A program made the position numbers and the translations under genes. From Rhodobacteraceae bacterium SB2 (GTDB lineage: Bacteria > Pseudomonadota > Alphaproteobacteria > Rhodobacterales > Rhodobacteraceae): a stretch of DNA of 64,000 nt. Positions 1-8,886 of the stretch are shown here, piece by piece; the first letter of the stretch is position 1; every line of letters begins with the position of its first letter. The stretch spans positions 112,393 through 176,392 of the forward strand of contig LGRT01000026.1 of NCBI GenBank assembly GCA_001642945.1, written 5' to 3'. The notes beneath the pieces were generated by a model. That model made no database searches, had not been told where the DNA came from, and saw only the letters and a list, made by a program, of their open reading frames with translations.

Positions 1-1
1 G

Positions 2-700
2 AGCCAAATCTACATTAATGATGAACCAACCTATGAGTATGATCTAAAGGCTTTACACCCTACATTATTATCCAACAGAGCAGGTATAGAGCTTCCAGTA
101 GATCCATACAGCCTACAAGACCATTTACTCACCCAGACAAGCCCAAACCAGCAGAGACAGTACGTTAAACTACTGGTCCTTATGGCTATCAATGCTTCCA
201 CTCCAAGTGACGCTTATGCAGCCTTTAGGAATAACGACAGAGACGATAATCTAGCGACTAGCTTAACCAACAGTACACTTTCATCTCTCCTTAATGCCTT
301 CTTTGATGAACAACCTCATATGGAGCAATTCTTATGTAAAGGGCTAGGACTTGAGCTAATGGGAGTAGATGGTCAAATAGCTAATATGGTTATTGGCTAC
401 TTCACCAAACAGAATGAACCAGTTCTTTGCATCCATGACAGTTTCTTAATCAACTACAAGAGAGGTGAAGAGCTTAGAAGGATAGTAGCTGACAGTACAT
501 TTCAACTCACTGGATACAGAATACAGCAAGACATTAAGAATGAGAGATTAGAAACAACAACACCAGTAAAGGGTAACATAGAAGGATATCAAGAACCTGT
601 AGACGTTACCTTCCACACACCAAACAGAATAGAAAGAACTGATCAGTATATAGCTAGAAGGGATAAATTCTATAAGTGGAAAGAACTAAAGAGTGAGTAA
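2..700 (+). CDS. C-terminal part of a polymerase-like phage/plasmid protein (5' end outside window)
   Basis: The reading frame is open from the left window edge, well before the first internal ATG at 182, so this is the C-terminal about 232 residues of a larger protein. Three spaced motifs resemble the palm of family-A/T7-like polymerases. The first, YDLKALHPTLL near 40-70, has the motif-A type aspartate. The second, RQYVKLLVLMAINA near 151-193, is like the O-helix with Arg and Lys. The third, CIHDSFLI at about 428-451, is a motif-C-like HDS. I do not recognise a named family. The downstream HNH-HIT gene and integrase suggest a mobile-element gene. The polymerase link rests on motif resemblance only; it could be an unrelated hypothetical protein. 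Confidence 0.6.
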   Translation, partial: SQIYINDEPTYEYDLKALHPTLLSNRAGIELPVDPYSLQDHLLTQTSPNQQRQYVKLLVLMAINASTPSDAYAAFRNNDRDDNLATSLTNSTLSSLLNAFFDEQPHMEQFLCKGLGLELMGVDGQIANMVIGYFTKQNEPVLCIHDSFLINYKRGEELRRIVADSTFQLTGYRIQQDIKNERLETTTPVKGNIEGYQEPVDVTFHTPNRIERTDQYIARRDKFYKWKELKSE

Positions 701-808
701 CTTGTTTGTTGTAAATCTGAATAAGTTATTAACATGGTGGTTTTTATTACTTTGTTGTTATTCCTCCTATAGCACCCCCTCCCTCCATTACTGGAACAAG
801 TTGAGATA

Positions 809-1798
809 ATGACCTTAGATCTAGAAGAATACATCACCAAACGCATGCAGATGTCACACATTTACCAGCCCGTGATGCTAAAAGTGTTATTAGAAAATTC
901 TGGTGAGGCATCGGTAGACCAGATCGCATCAGCACTTCTCACCTATGATCAATCTCAAGTGGAATATTACTGCATAAGAACAAAACAGATGGTTGGGAAA
1001 GTCCTAACGAAAAATGGTGTAGTAGAACCCATCAAGTCTGGCCGAGCGACTAACGGTTACAGGCTCAACTCAGAAGCTCTTACAGAAGCCCAAAGAGCTT
1101 CACTGATAGCCAAATGCGATAATAGTATTTCAGATTACCTAGATAAACGTGGTGACCGAATATGGCAGCACAGAGCTTCCGAGAGTGGTTATGTTTCAGG
1201 CTCGACAAGATACAATGTCCTTAAAAGAGCAAAATATCGTTGTGAATTATGTGGTGCGCACGAAAGTCAAATTGCTCTACATGTCGATCATATTGTGCCT
1301 AGATCTAAGGGTGGCCCCGACGATCTGAGTAATTTCCAAGCCCTTTGCCAGACTTGCAATACAAATAAGAGGGCAGAAGACGACACTGACTTTAGGGGAG
1401 TGCTAGACAGTTACCGTCACCGTGAGGTTGGATGCATCTTCTGCGAGTTGGAAGCCGAGCGTATTACATCTGAAAACGAACTATGTGTAGCGATTAAGGA
1501 CGCTTTCCCAGTTACGGCGCATCACACGCTAATTATCCCCAAGCGGCACGTATCCGATTACTTCGAGCTTTATCAGCCAGAACGCAATGCTATCGATCAG
1601 ATGCTGCACGAACAACGCCAGTCAATCCTAGGACAAGATGACAAAGTCACTGGCTTTAATGTTGGGATCAACGCAGGAGCATCAGCAGGTCAGACAGTGT
1701 TTCACGTCCATGTACATTTGATCCCAAGGCGAAAGGATGATGTCGAGGACCCTCGAGGTGGTGTGAGGGGCGTCATTCCAACTAAACAAGTCTACTAA
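809..1798 (+). CDS. HNH endonuclease - HIT domain fusion protein
   Basis: This 329-residue protein has three parts. Residues 1-125 look like a winged-helix or coiled N-terminal region. Residues 140-190 form an HNH nuclease with two CxxC zinc knuckles (C145/C148 and C180/C183) around the H158-x-D160-H161 core. Residues 205-329 form a HIT domain with its own CxxC (C209/C212) and the H299-V-H301-V-H303 signature of nucleotidyl hydrolases/transferases. HNH domains cut DNA, and HIT enzymes act on nucleotide phosphoramidates or dinucleotides. All signature residues of both domains are present, so both may be active. It lies between a mobile-element gene and the integrase, which suggests cargo or a defence-like role, but that is inference. 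Confidence 0.85.
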   Translation: MTLDLEEYITKRMQMSHIYQPVMLKVLLENSGEASVDQIASALLTYDQSQVEYYCIRTKQMVGKVLTKNGVVEPIKSGRATNGYRLNSEALTEAQRASLIAKCDNSISDYLDKRGDRIWQHRASESGYVSGSTRYNVLKRAKYRCELCGAHESQIALHVDHIVPRSKGGPDDLSNFQALCQTCNTNKRAEDDTDFRGVLDSYRHREVGCIFCELEAERITSENELCVAIKDAFPVTAHHTLIIPKRHVSDYFELYQPERNAIDQMLHEQRQSILGQDDKVTGFNVGINAGASAGQTVFHVHVHLIPRRKDDVEDPRGGVRGVIPTKQVY

Positions 1799-1928
1799 AG
1801 AGAAAATAGACCACCCTCCCCTCTGGACGATTGAGCTTGAGAGGTCAGGTCAGGTTTGGCTTACGACAGAAGATGAAATAAAGAAGCATGAGATCAGCAA
1901 AATAGTCGTTGTGGGTTAGATATGAGAA

Positions 1929-3260
1929 CTAATTCCCCAAAACATAGGAACACTTCTCTATTGCCTCCACCTTGGCGTCAAATCCTATATCTTCGCCGTA
2001 TAAGCCATAAGTCATAGTGTCTAAATCGTGACCAACTATTTGAGCCGCATGAGCTTCAGGAATACCTGCGGTCATCATCTGTGTAGCCAGAGTCTTCCTG
2101 AAGCTGTGCAAAACATATTGGTGATTGTAGAATTTATCCCTCAAGCGTAGGAACCTGCGCCCCAAAGCATTGCCTCGCTTCTTGTATTTATTATTAGAGG
2201 CATCCAACCCAGAAAGTAAAAAGCCATCCTCACTCGTATCAACCAACCGAGATACTAATTGCCTAATCTCGCTGTGAATTGGGATCTCTCGCCATGAAGA
2301 CTCCGTTTTTGCATCCTCAACAAAAAATCTATCTGAGGTCACCTTACTTAAGGGCATTGAGCAAATCTCTTCCCTCCGACAACCAGTATACGCAGCTAAT
2401 GTTATGAGGTCGCAAAGGAGTTGATCGTTAGGTTTAGCTTTAAGTAACTGATGGTAGTCATCTACCGTAAACGCTTTTCGTTTAGCTTTTACCTGCCTAG
2501 TAATTGTGGCCTTGGTTTTTCGTTTTTCAGGATAAATATCTTCTGTTAGGATAGAGTTTGGGTTCGTTTTTGTGAAATGCCTCTTCTTACAGTAACGCCA
2601 GTATGACCTGACAAAACCAATCTTCTTTTTTACCGTTCTGAGCGACACGTTTTCAAGCAACTCAAGAACCCACGCCTCAATATCTCTCTCTGAAATGGTT
2701 TCAAACACCTCAAATCTATCGGTAAACAATTTTAAATTACCCCGACACTCATCAGCAGTCTGCATGGTGTACTCTGCTTGAGCCACGTACTCATCAACCC
2801 GCTCATGCGTAGCAGTCCACTCACCCGAAACTCTCTTGAAAATGGTAACGGCTGCTAACTTCTCTTGATCTGTGGTGTCTGTCCTTGGTGGGATATCGTA
2901 CATCGTCTGATTGTCATGATCTCGTAGATACTTTTCGTCGAGAATATCTGCCACACTATTGAGGCCATCTTCTTCAAACCCCTTCCAATTCCGCTCTAAC
3001 TCTCCCCTGTAAAATGCAACCTGTTCATCAATACCCAAATCGGCACCTAACTTTTTTGAGGATCTCGCAACTTTTATTTGAGTTTTCCATTTTGATATAA
3101 GCGGCAGCTTTTTAATGTTTGCTTCAGCAAGGCTATCAGTTTCCAAGCTCTCATAAAACTTAGTTTGATTGAAAAAATGATGTACGTCCTTGGGTACTTT
3201 CAAGGTGGCATGATACACGTTCCAAGGCCTCTCAAGATAAGACGGTAGTTTCGGCATCAA
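1929..3260 (-). CDS. tyrosine-type site-specific integrase
   Basis: This 443-residue phage-type integrase would catalyse integration and excision of the element to its left. The N-terminal 150 residues resemble the arm-binding/DUF6538-like start of alphaproteobacterial integrases, followed by a SAM-like core-binding domain (about 150-240) and a catalytic domain (about 265-435). Catalytic residues are visible: R295 in TGCRREEI, K318, H385-x-x-R388 in LHSFRKT, H411 in VGHD and Tyr421 (Tyr418 is the alternative). Length and motif spacing are normal, so it is probably functional. Four copies of an 8-mer lie just upstream (3268-3475) and may be its arm sites. Confidence 0.93.
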   Translation of the reverse strand: MMPKLPSYLERPWNVYHATLKVPKDVHHFFNQTKFYESLETDSLAEANIKKLPLISKWKTQIKVARSSKKLGADLGIDEQVAFYRGELERNWKGFEEDGLNSVADILDEKYLRDHDNQTMYDIPPRTDTTDQEKLAAVTIFKRVSGEWTATHERVDEYVAQAEYTMQTADECRGNLKLFTDRFEVFETISERDIEAWVLELLENVSLRTVKKKIGFVRSYWRYCKKRHFTKTNPNSILTEDIYPEKRKTKATITRQVKAKRKAFTVDDYHQLLKAKPNDQLLCDLITLAAYTGCRREEICSMPLSKVTSDRFFVEDAKTESSWREIPIHSEIRQLVSRLVDTSEDGFLLSGLDASNNKYKKRGNALGRRFLRLRDKFYNHQYVLHSFRKTLATQMMTAGIPEAHAAQIVGHDLDTMTYGLYGEDIGFDAKVEAIEKCSYVLGN

Positions 3261-3267
3261 ATAATAT

Positions 3268-3475
3268 CCCGTAGGTTTTTCCCGTAGGTAGTACAGTTAC
3301 ACCTACAATTTCAATGATATAAAGAGCTTAAATGCGAATGTACTAGAGTCCCCTACGGGCTGCCACCAAAAATCCTCCATCTAGAAATGACACGCTGAAC
3401 AACAGCAGGGGTGTGTGCCTGAAATCTAGCATTAAAAGCCAGCCCGATGCTTTTCCCAATACTGATCCCCGTAGG
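3268..3475. repeat. four copies of CCCGTAGG next to the integrase: candidate arm-type sites
   Basis: CCCGTAGGT occurs at 3268-3276 and 3281-3289, its reverse complement CCTACGGG at 3352-3359, and CCCGTAGG again at 3468-3475. Four copies of an 8-mer in about 210 bp directly upstream of an integrase gene fit arm-type binding sites. The inverted copy lies in GAGTCCCCTACGGGCTGCCA (3346-3365), which resembles the T-arm/acceptor 3' end of a tRNA and could be the attachment core. No full tRNA folds here. Confidence 0.4.
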
Positions 3476-3734
3476 CCATGACAGTTCAGTGAGTGAATAT
3501 CGGGGCGAATAATAGCCATTCCCACAAATAGGTCTCAGCCTTTTGCACCGCAGCTGGTCATATCTGCACAAATAAAACGCACCGCACAACATGTTGACTC
3601 CGGTTTTCATGAATGAACGGGCGGGCAGTCATGAAAATGATTCAGTTAAACCTGACATGGTCAAGCCCTCCGTCGCAAAAGTGATGAAGATGCACATTAG
3701 ATTCAGCGGCCCTCGGATCATACAGTGGCCCCTT

Positions 3735-3914
3735 TCAGCCAGATTTGGGCTTAATCCCTTTGTAAGCTTGGTGGCACAATAGGCAGATTATCGGTTTATC
3801 CTCCCGAAACACGCCGTCATCAGCTTCGATATCTTTTGCATTCAAGACTTGTTCCCATGGGTCGCAAACACGCCAAGTTTTTTTGGCTGGATAGGCATTT
3901 AAAGAGAAGTTAAG
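3735..3914 (-). pseudogene. possible gene fragment with CxxC motif
   Basis: An open frame of 60 codons runs from a TGA at 3915-3917 to a TGA at 3735-3737 and has no ATG, GTG or TTG start near its beginning. The translation has natural composition and ends in IICLLCHQAYKGIKPKSG, with a CxxC-H pattern that suggests the C-terminal end of a small zinc-binding protein. It may be a relic left by integration events. The family is not recognised and this could be a chance frame. Confidence 0.22.
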
Positions 3915-3965
3915 TCAGACCCCTTAAGCAGCAATAGCAGGCGCTTGGGCGCCCTACAGCGCGGA

Positions 3966-5495
3966 TCAACTTGATGCGAACATGTCTTTATATTGACCGC
4001 GCAGAATATTCTTTTGAACCTTGCCCATCGTATTGCGCGGCAATTCATCAAGCAGGATTAATTTGCGCGGGTGCTTAAAGCGGGCAAGCGCGCTGCGGAT
4101 GGCATCCATCATCGCGTCAAGATCAGGTGATTGGCCTGATTCTGCAACAATAACACCCAAGACTGTTTCGCCAAAATCTGGATCGGGCACGCCGATTACC
4201 GCGCTTTCCAAAACGCCAATCTGATCATCGAGCACCAGCTCAATTTCCTTAGGATAGATATTATAACCTCCGGAAATAATCAGATCCTTGTTGCGACCCA
4301 CAATATGCAAGTACCCATCTTCGTCAATTCGCCCCAGATCACCCGTGATAAAAAACCCAGTTTCACGCAATTCTGCAGCGGTTTTGTCAGGCATTTGCCA
4401 ATATCCTTGAAAAACATTGGCGCCACGCACTTCAACCTCGCCAATTTCGCCTTGCGGCAACGCATGGCCATCAGCATCGCAAATCCTGACCTCAACCCCG
4501 GGCAAGGGCAAGCCCACGGTTCCCGCGCGCCGATCCCCTTCATAGGGATTCGAAGTGTTCATATTGGTTTCGGTCATACCATATCGTTCAAGAATGCGAT
4601 GGCCGGTGCGCGCTTCAAAGCGGGAATGGATTTCGGCTAAAAGCGGCGCTGAGCCAGAGATGAATAACCGCATATGCGCGGTTGATGCCGCGGTAAAACG
4701 CGGATCATCTAGAAAACGCGCGTAAAATGTTGGTACCCCCATCAAGGTTGTTGCTTTGGGCATATGTTTGGCGATCGCATCGAGATCAAATTTCGGAAGG
4801 AAGATGAGGCTGCCACCCGAAATTAACGAAATGTTGGTTGCCACGAAAAGACCATGCGTGTGAAAAATAGGAAGGGCGTGAAGCAAGACGTCATCTTCCG
4901 TAAACTGCCAAGCTTCCACCAGCGCCAATGCGTTTGATAACAGGTTTTTCTGCGTCAACATGGCACCTTTCGATCGCCCTGTGGTGCCGGATGTGTAAAG
5001 AAAGGCTGCAAGGTCATTCTCGCTACAGGCCACCGTTGGAAAAAGAATGGGCATTTTTTGCATCTTGGCGTTCAGCGAGCCGCTTCCATCCGTATTCAGC
5101 GTTTCTATTATTGCCCCCAGCCTACCAGCCAAAGGCGCCAGCGCTGCTTGGTTGCGGCCGTCGCAAACGATCAACGAGGCACCACTATTGTCTATAAAGT
5201 AGGCAAGCTCATCCACTGTGTAGGCCGTGTTCAATGGCAGGAAAACCAGACCGGCTTGCGCACATGCTGCATATAGGGCCAATGCCTCGGGGGATTTTTC
5301 AATTTGAGCTGCGACTCGGTCACCCGGCTTTAGCTCAAGCTGGAGCATCACATTGGCAATTTGGGCCGCACGGCTCAGAAAATGCTGATGCGTGATCGTC
5401 GACCCATCCAAAAGATGCAAAAAAGGAGTTGTTTTGCCGGCATGTCGACCAAAAAGACCATCATAAAGCGGGTTTGCCACTGCGTTACCTTTCAT
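3966..5495 (-). CDS. matB: malonyl-CoA synthetase (malonate-CoA ligase)
   Basis: A 509-residue ANL-superfamily acyl-CoA ligase that would convert malonate, ATP and CoA to malonyl-CoA in the cytoplasm. The ATP-binding P-loop YTSGTTGRSKGAM is at 167-179, YGMTET at 305-310, a GDLG hinge motif follows, and the C-terminal catalytic Lys is in PRNTMGKVQK. The MatB assignment follows from overall similarity and from the adjacent malonyl-CoA decarboxylase. The ATG at 5495 is chosen because it overlaps the decarboxylase stop by 11 nt; an upstream in-frame ATG at 5555 would give a non-homologous 20-residue extension. Together the two enzymes turn malonate into acetyl-CoA. Confidence 0.92.
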   Translation of the reverse strand: MKGNAVANPLYDGLFGRHAGKTTPFLHLLDGSTITHQHFLSRAAQIANVMLQLELKPGDRVAAQIEKSPEALALYAACAQAGLVFLPLNTAYTVDELAYFIDNSGASLIVCDGRNQAALAPLAGRLGAIIETLNTDGSGSLNAKMQKMPILFPTVACSENDLAAFLYTSGTTGRSKGAMLTQKNLLSNALALVEAWQFTEDDVLLHALPIFHTHGLFVATNISLISGGSLIFLPKFDLDAIAKHMPKATTLMGVPTFYARFLDDPRFTAASTAHMRLFISGSAPLLAEIHSRFEARTGHRILERYGMTETNMNTSNPYEGDRRAGTVGLPLPGVEVRICDADGHALPQGEIGEVEVRGANVFQGYWQMPDKTAAELRETGFFITGDLGRIDEDGYLHIVGRNKDLIISGGYNIYPKEIELVLDDQIGVLESAVIGVPDPDFGETVLGVIVAESGQSPDLDAMMDAIRSALARFKHPRKLILLDELPRNTMGKVQKNILRGQYKDMFASS

Positions 5496-6738
5496 CTGTC
5501 CGCGCACGCGCGGCTTCTCGAGCAAGGGCCTGTACATCCGGGGTTGCCGCCACATCTTTAGTGCTTACAAAAGCCTCATGGTTCTGAGACACATCACGCA
5601 GATCGTAAAGATAGTTGACCATGGCACCACCCGATTGACTTCTTCCATTTTCTGAAATGTCAGCATCCGCATGCACCGCATGGATAATCGCGCCATTTCC
5701 AAGATGAAAACGCGCGACCGGATCAGCCGGCAGACCATCCTGCGCTTTGGCATTAAGCAAGTAATCGGCGGCCAATGCTTTCATCTGCCTTGGTTGTTCG
5801 CTGTCCCATGCGTGGTTTTCATGCGCAAGCCACTTGGTCAGACTGGGAATGGGTGACAAAGTAACGAATGTTGTGAGCCCCGTCAGCTCGGCAGCAAGAT
5901 CTGACACCACTTGCTTAATTAATGAATTGCCAAAAGAAATACTCGCCAAACCAGGCTGACAATTGGAAATCGAATAAAAAACTGCCGTATCGGCCTCTGC
6001 TTCGGGAAGCGCTTTGCGATCCTGCGCCAACAGCCTTTGAACCGATCCCGGAATACCTTTGTTCAACGCAACCTCCACGAAGATTAACGGTTCGTCTGGC
6101 ATAGAGGGATGAAAGAACGCAAAACAACGCCGATCCGTTGGCTCTAATCTGCGGCGCAGATCATCCCAGCTATCGATCGCATGGACGGCCTCATAGGCGA
6201 TAATCTTCTCCAAAATATGCGCCGGGCTTTCCCAGTTAATCGGGCGCAACACCAGAAAACCACGATTGAACCAACTGGAAAAGAGATGCCGGAAATCCAG
6301 ATCCAAAGCTTCAAGGTCTGGCACGCCCCGCCCGATCCGCAGAAGATCGGCGCGCATTCGAACCAAAGCTCCCGTGGCACCTGGAACACGATTTAAACGC
6401 CGCACCATTTCCTGTCGGGCCGGCTCTGCAGCTGAAGCAAAGGCGCGGTAAGATGCTTTTGACGGTGTTTTTTCATAAGCTTCAAGGGTGCGCCGAACGC
6501 TCGCTGGATCAATGTTCATCGCCGTCGCAAGATAGTGAAAAAACTCTAATTTCTGCGCGTCATCCATTATCTCGAAGCGCGACAGAATATCCTCGGCGAT
6601 GGCCAAGCCAGAGATTTCCCCTGTGGTTCCAACCAAGTCATCTGCCAATGCGCTCAGAGGTCGACGATCACTTTGTAAAGGCATCCTGCGGCGATAGCGC
6701 CGCGCAAACACCGTTGACAGAAGGTCAGATAGGTTCAT
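5485..6738 (-). CDS. matA: malonyl-CoA decarboxylase
   Basis: A 417-residue MCD-family enzyme that decarboxylates malonyl-CoA to acetyl-CoA. The helical N-terminal domain covers about residues 1-160 and a GNAT-like catalytic domain follows, with FHLGNGAIIHAVHADAD near the C-terminus carrying the conserved histidines and YSISNCQPGLASISFGN in the middle. The start ATG at 6738 begins MNLSDLLSTVF and overlaps the upstream esterase stop by 4 nt, so the longer in-frame start at 6813 is unlikely. It is translationally coupled to malonyl-CoA synthetase, the usual malonate utilisation pair. No dedicated malonate transporter is seen nearby. Confidence 0.93.
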   Translation of the reverse strand: MNLSDLLSTVFARRYRRRMPLQSDRRPLSALADDLVGTTGEISGLAIAEDILSRFEIMDDAQKLEFFHYLATAMNIDPASVRRTLEAYEKTPSKASYRAFASAAEPARQEMVRRLNRVPGATGALVRMRADLLRIGRGVPDLEALDLDFRHLFSSWFNRGFLVLRPINWESPAHILEKIIAYEAVHAIDSWDDLRRRLEPTDRRCFAFFHPSMPDEPLIFVEVALNKGIPGSVQRLLAQDRKALPEAEADTAVFYSISNCQPGLASISFGNSLIKQVVSDLAAELTGLTTFVTLSPIPSLTKWLAHENHAWDSEQPRQMKALAADYLLNAKAQDGLPADPVARFHLGNGAIIHAVHADADISENGRSQSGGAMVNYLYDLRDVSQNHEAFVSTKDVAATPDVQALAREAARARTDER

Positions 6739-7640
6739 GGGGTCAAATGCCCTTTCAAAAAAGCCGCAATGTTGCGCATAGATTGCTGCGCCTCCGGGAT
6801 GCGGTGGTGCCATTCAAAAACATGCCACAGCCCCTCCCAGACCTGCAAATCAACCTCTACACCGCTTTCTCGAAGGCAGCGTGAAAGACGCACGGACAAG
6901 CTCAGCAACAAGTCTCGCGTGCCCGTTGTAATGAGGCAGGGCGGAAACGCGCTATCATAAGACCCGTTGATTGGAGAAATATCGGGATTTGTGATGTCAT
7001 GATCACCAGCATAGAGCCGCGCAGCCGTTTTAGACTCTTGTATCTTCAATGAAGGATCCCGCCCGTCATTGAACATCTGGCTGTCACTCGACATATCAAG
7101 ATCGCACCACGGCGACAAAAGCGCCACTGCGCGCGGCAAAGGAAAGCCTGCCCTTTTTGCGCGTAACATCGCAGCAAGCACCAGATTGCCCCCAGCAGAT
7201 TCGCCAACACATGCAAATGGTCGTTCGCAAAGCGCCTGATAAACAGAAAACCCATCATCAATGGCAGCGGGCCAAGGATGTTCTGGGGCCAGCCGATAGC
7301 TTGGGATGATCAGCGCAGCACCTGTCATCGCGCAAAGGGGCGCTGCGATGGTTAAGTCCTCATATGCACTGCCTTGGATGAACCCTCCACCGAACCCATA
7401 AAGTATCGGCCAAGATACCGTGGTTTTAGGCGGTCTTACCTCTAAACACTCGACATCGTTGATGATGATATGGCGGGTTGTCACTTTGGTGGTTGCCAAA
7501 ACCTGCCTAACCGCCGGAGTGATATAGGCTTTTGTCGCGGACCGCAGATCCGCCAATGTCGTCTCCGAGCGCCCCGACGGCGCGGGTTCCTCGTTGCAAA
7601 GAAAGCGCTGAGCTTCCGCGCTGAGATGTCCCTTGAGCAT
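6735..7640 (-). CDS. alpha/beta hydrolase of the hormone-sensitive lipase/esterase family
   Basis: A serine esterase of about 301 residues. It has an oxyanion-hole motif YGFGGGF in place of the common HGGG, the nucleophile in GESAGG, the acid in GTRDLLL and the catalytic histidine in GLWHVFEW, so the triad is complete. The substrate is unknown; it could release a malonate or C3 half-ester given its place upstream of the malonyl-CoA genes, but that is inference. The ATG at 7640 is preferred because AAAGGAG lies about 9 nt upstream; the ATG at 7661 has its purine-rich stretch directly against the codon. The end overlaps the decarboxylase start by 4 nt. Confidence 0.87.
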   Translation of the reverse strand: MLKGHLSAEAQRFLCNEEPAPSGRSETTLADLRSATKAYITPAVRQVLATTKVTTRHIIINDVECLEVRPPKTTVSWPILYGFGGGFIQGSAYEDLTIAAPLCAMTGAALIIPSYRLAPEHPWPAAIDDGFSVYQALCERPFACVGESAGGNLVLAAMLRAKRAGFPLPRAVALLSPWCDLDMSSDSQMFNDGRDPSLKIQESKTAARLYAGDHDITNPDISPINGSYDSAFPPCLITTGTRDLLLSLSVRLSRCLRESGVEVDLQVWEGLWHVFEWHHRIPEAQQSMRNIAAFLKGHLTP

Positions 7641-7713
7641 CAAATACCTCTCCTTTTGCATCTCCTATACAGCCCTTGGCTAAGGCCAAATTCTCATCAG
7701 AAAATAAGCTTGT

Positions 7714-8886
7714 TTAAATCTGCCCCGCGCCTTGCAATGGCAAGCCGCGAGGCAAGCGTTTTTCTGGATCATAAAACGGGAGATCAACGATCGTGCAAGT
7801 GACCTTGTCAGATTGCTGCGATTTTAAGGTTAGCGTTTTGCCAGACCACTCATCGGGCTGATCAAACCGGGCATACCCTATTCCGCACTTCAAATAGGGT
7901 GAAAGCGCACCAGTTGTGACCATCCCAACGGGCGCACTGCCGCTAAGGATTAAATCGCCGGAGCATGGGGTGGCCGCAATGCAGCGCAATCCAAAAATTC
8001 GGGTTGCAGGAGCGGCCGCCTTTAAGGCATCGCGGCCTATAAAACCTTTTTTACTGAGATCAACAAACCGCTCCAACCCTGCCTCATAAGGGGTCATAGA
8101 GATGTCAAAATCGCTGCCGCTATCTAAAATGCCAGCCTCGATCCGGCGTGTATTCATCGCCTGCATGGAACTGAAAACCAGACCATGAGGGGCTCCTTTT
8201 TGCATCAAGTGATCCCACAAGCGCGGACAATCTGTTTGATCGCCAAGGGTGTAGAGTTCATACCCCAATTCTCCGGTCCACCCCGTGCGCGAAACATAGA
8301 CTTGCTGACCGTCAAAATCAAAAAAGCCAGAATGAAAATATTTCAAGCTTTCGGTGAGCGCGCCCGAAGATGCAGCCTGCATAATAGGAAATGAGTTTGG
8401 CCCCTGCAGCTGCAATACCCGCGACTTAGGATCGCTGAACGTGACATCAAAGCCATGGCTATGGGCCAAAAGCCATGGCTCTAGATCACCATCAGGATGC
8501 ACAAACCAAAAGCGGGTCTCGGCCAGTCGAAACAAGATGCCATCCATAAAAATACCACCTTGATGGGTGCAAATCAACGCATAGCGCCCGCGATCAATTT
8601 TCATATCGCCGATCCGTCTGGCGACGATGCGCTCGAGAAAGGCAACAGCATCGGGGCCAGAAATTTCGACAGGGCGTTCGGGCACATCGAATAGCGCTGC
8701 CTGTTTTCTTAGGGCCCAATACCCCAACTCTGAAGGATCGCCGTTATGATGGGCAAAGAAACGGCCCGCTGCTAGGCGTAACACCGTCTGATCATTGGCA
8801 TAGCAATGATGAAAAGGCGATAATTCGTTGCCCCCAATATAGGTCGGGAAGATATGCGCAGGATCAAGAGCAGGATGCTCATTCAT
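7714..8886 (-). CDS. GcvT/DmdA-like folate-dependent aminomethyltransferase family protein
   Basis: A 390-residue protein of the GcvT fold. The N-terminal part has FDVPERPVEISGPDAVAFLE, as in GcvT and DMSP demethylase DmdA. Later it has VSRTGWTGELGYELY and MTPYEAGLERFVDLSKKGF, which in the family line the folate and substrate pockets. Members move a methyl or aminomethyl group from an amine or sulfonium to tetrahydrofolate. The substrate cannot be named. A paralogue lies at 20741-21922 beside a molybdoenzyme. It overlaps the upstream VOC gene by 8 nt, which implies co-expression. Confidence 0.85.
   Translation of the reverse strand: MNEHPALDPAHIFPTYIGGNELSPFHHCYANDQTVLRLAAGRFFAHHNGDPSELGYWALRKQAALFDVPERPVEISGPDAVAFLERIVARRIGDMKIDRGRYALICTHQGGIFMDGILFRLAETRFWFVHPDGDLEPWLLAHSHGFDVTFSDPKSRVLQLQGPNSFPIMQAASSGALTESLKYFHSGFFDFDGQQVYVSRTGWTGELGYELYTLGDQTDCPRLWDHLMQKGAPHGLVFSSMQAMNTRRIEAGILDSGSDFDISMTPYEAGLERFVDLSKKGFIGRDALKAAAPATRIFGLRCIAATPCSGDLILSGSAPVGMVTTGALSPYLKCGIGYARFDQPDEWSGKTLTLKSQQSDKVTCTIVDLPFYDPEKRLPRGLPLQGAGQI

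Larger units (their letters stand above)
3261..3965. other. intergenic stretch between integrase and malonate genes
   Basis: About 705 bp without a convincing intact gene. The left part holds the CCCGTAGG repeats and the tRNA-3'-end-like segment. Overlapping short open frames on both strands lack ribosome binding sites and recognisable motifs. The right part contains one protein-like fragment on the minus strand, listed separately. It probably spans the junction between the integrated element and the chromosome. Confidence 0.5.

Noticed and set aside
3270..3368. Complete tRNA gene ending near GGGCTGCCACCA
   Set aside because: No D-arm, anticodon arm or matching 5' acceptor strand is found in the 90 bases upstream; only the 3' end resembles a tRNA.
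3591..3782. Plus-strand frame of 63 codons after the integrase
   Set aside because: No ribosome binding site, no motif, and it overlaps a more protein-like minus-strand fragment.
5485..6884. Several frames of 60-140 codons on both strands inside the malonyl-CoA genes
   Set aside because: Shadows of the decarboxylase, synthetase and esterase reading frames.
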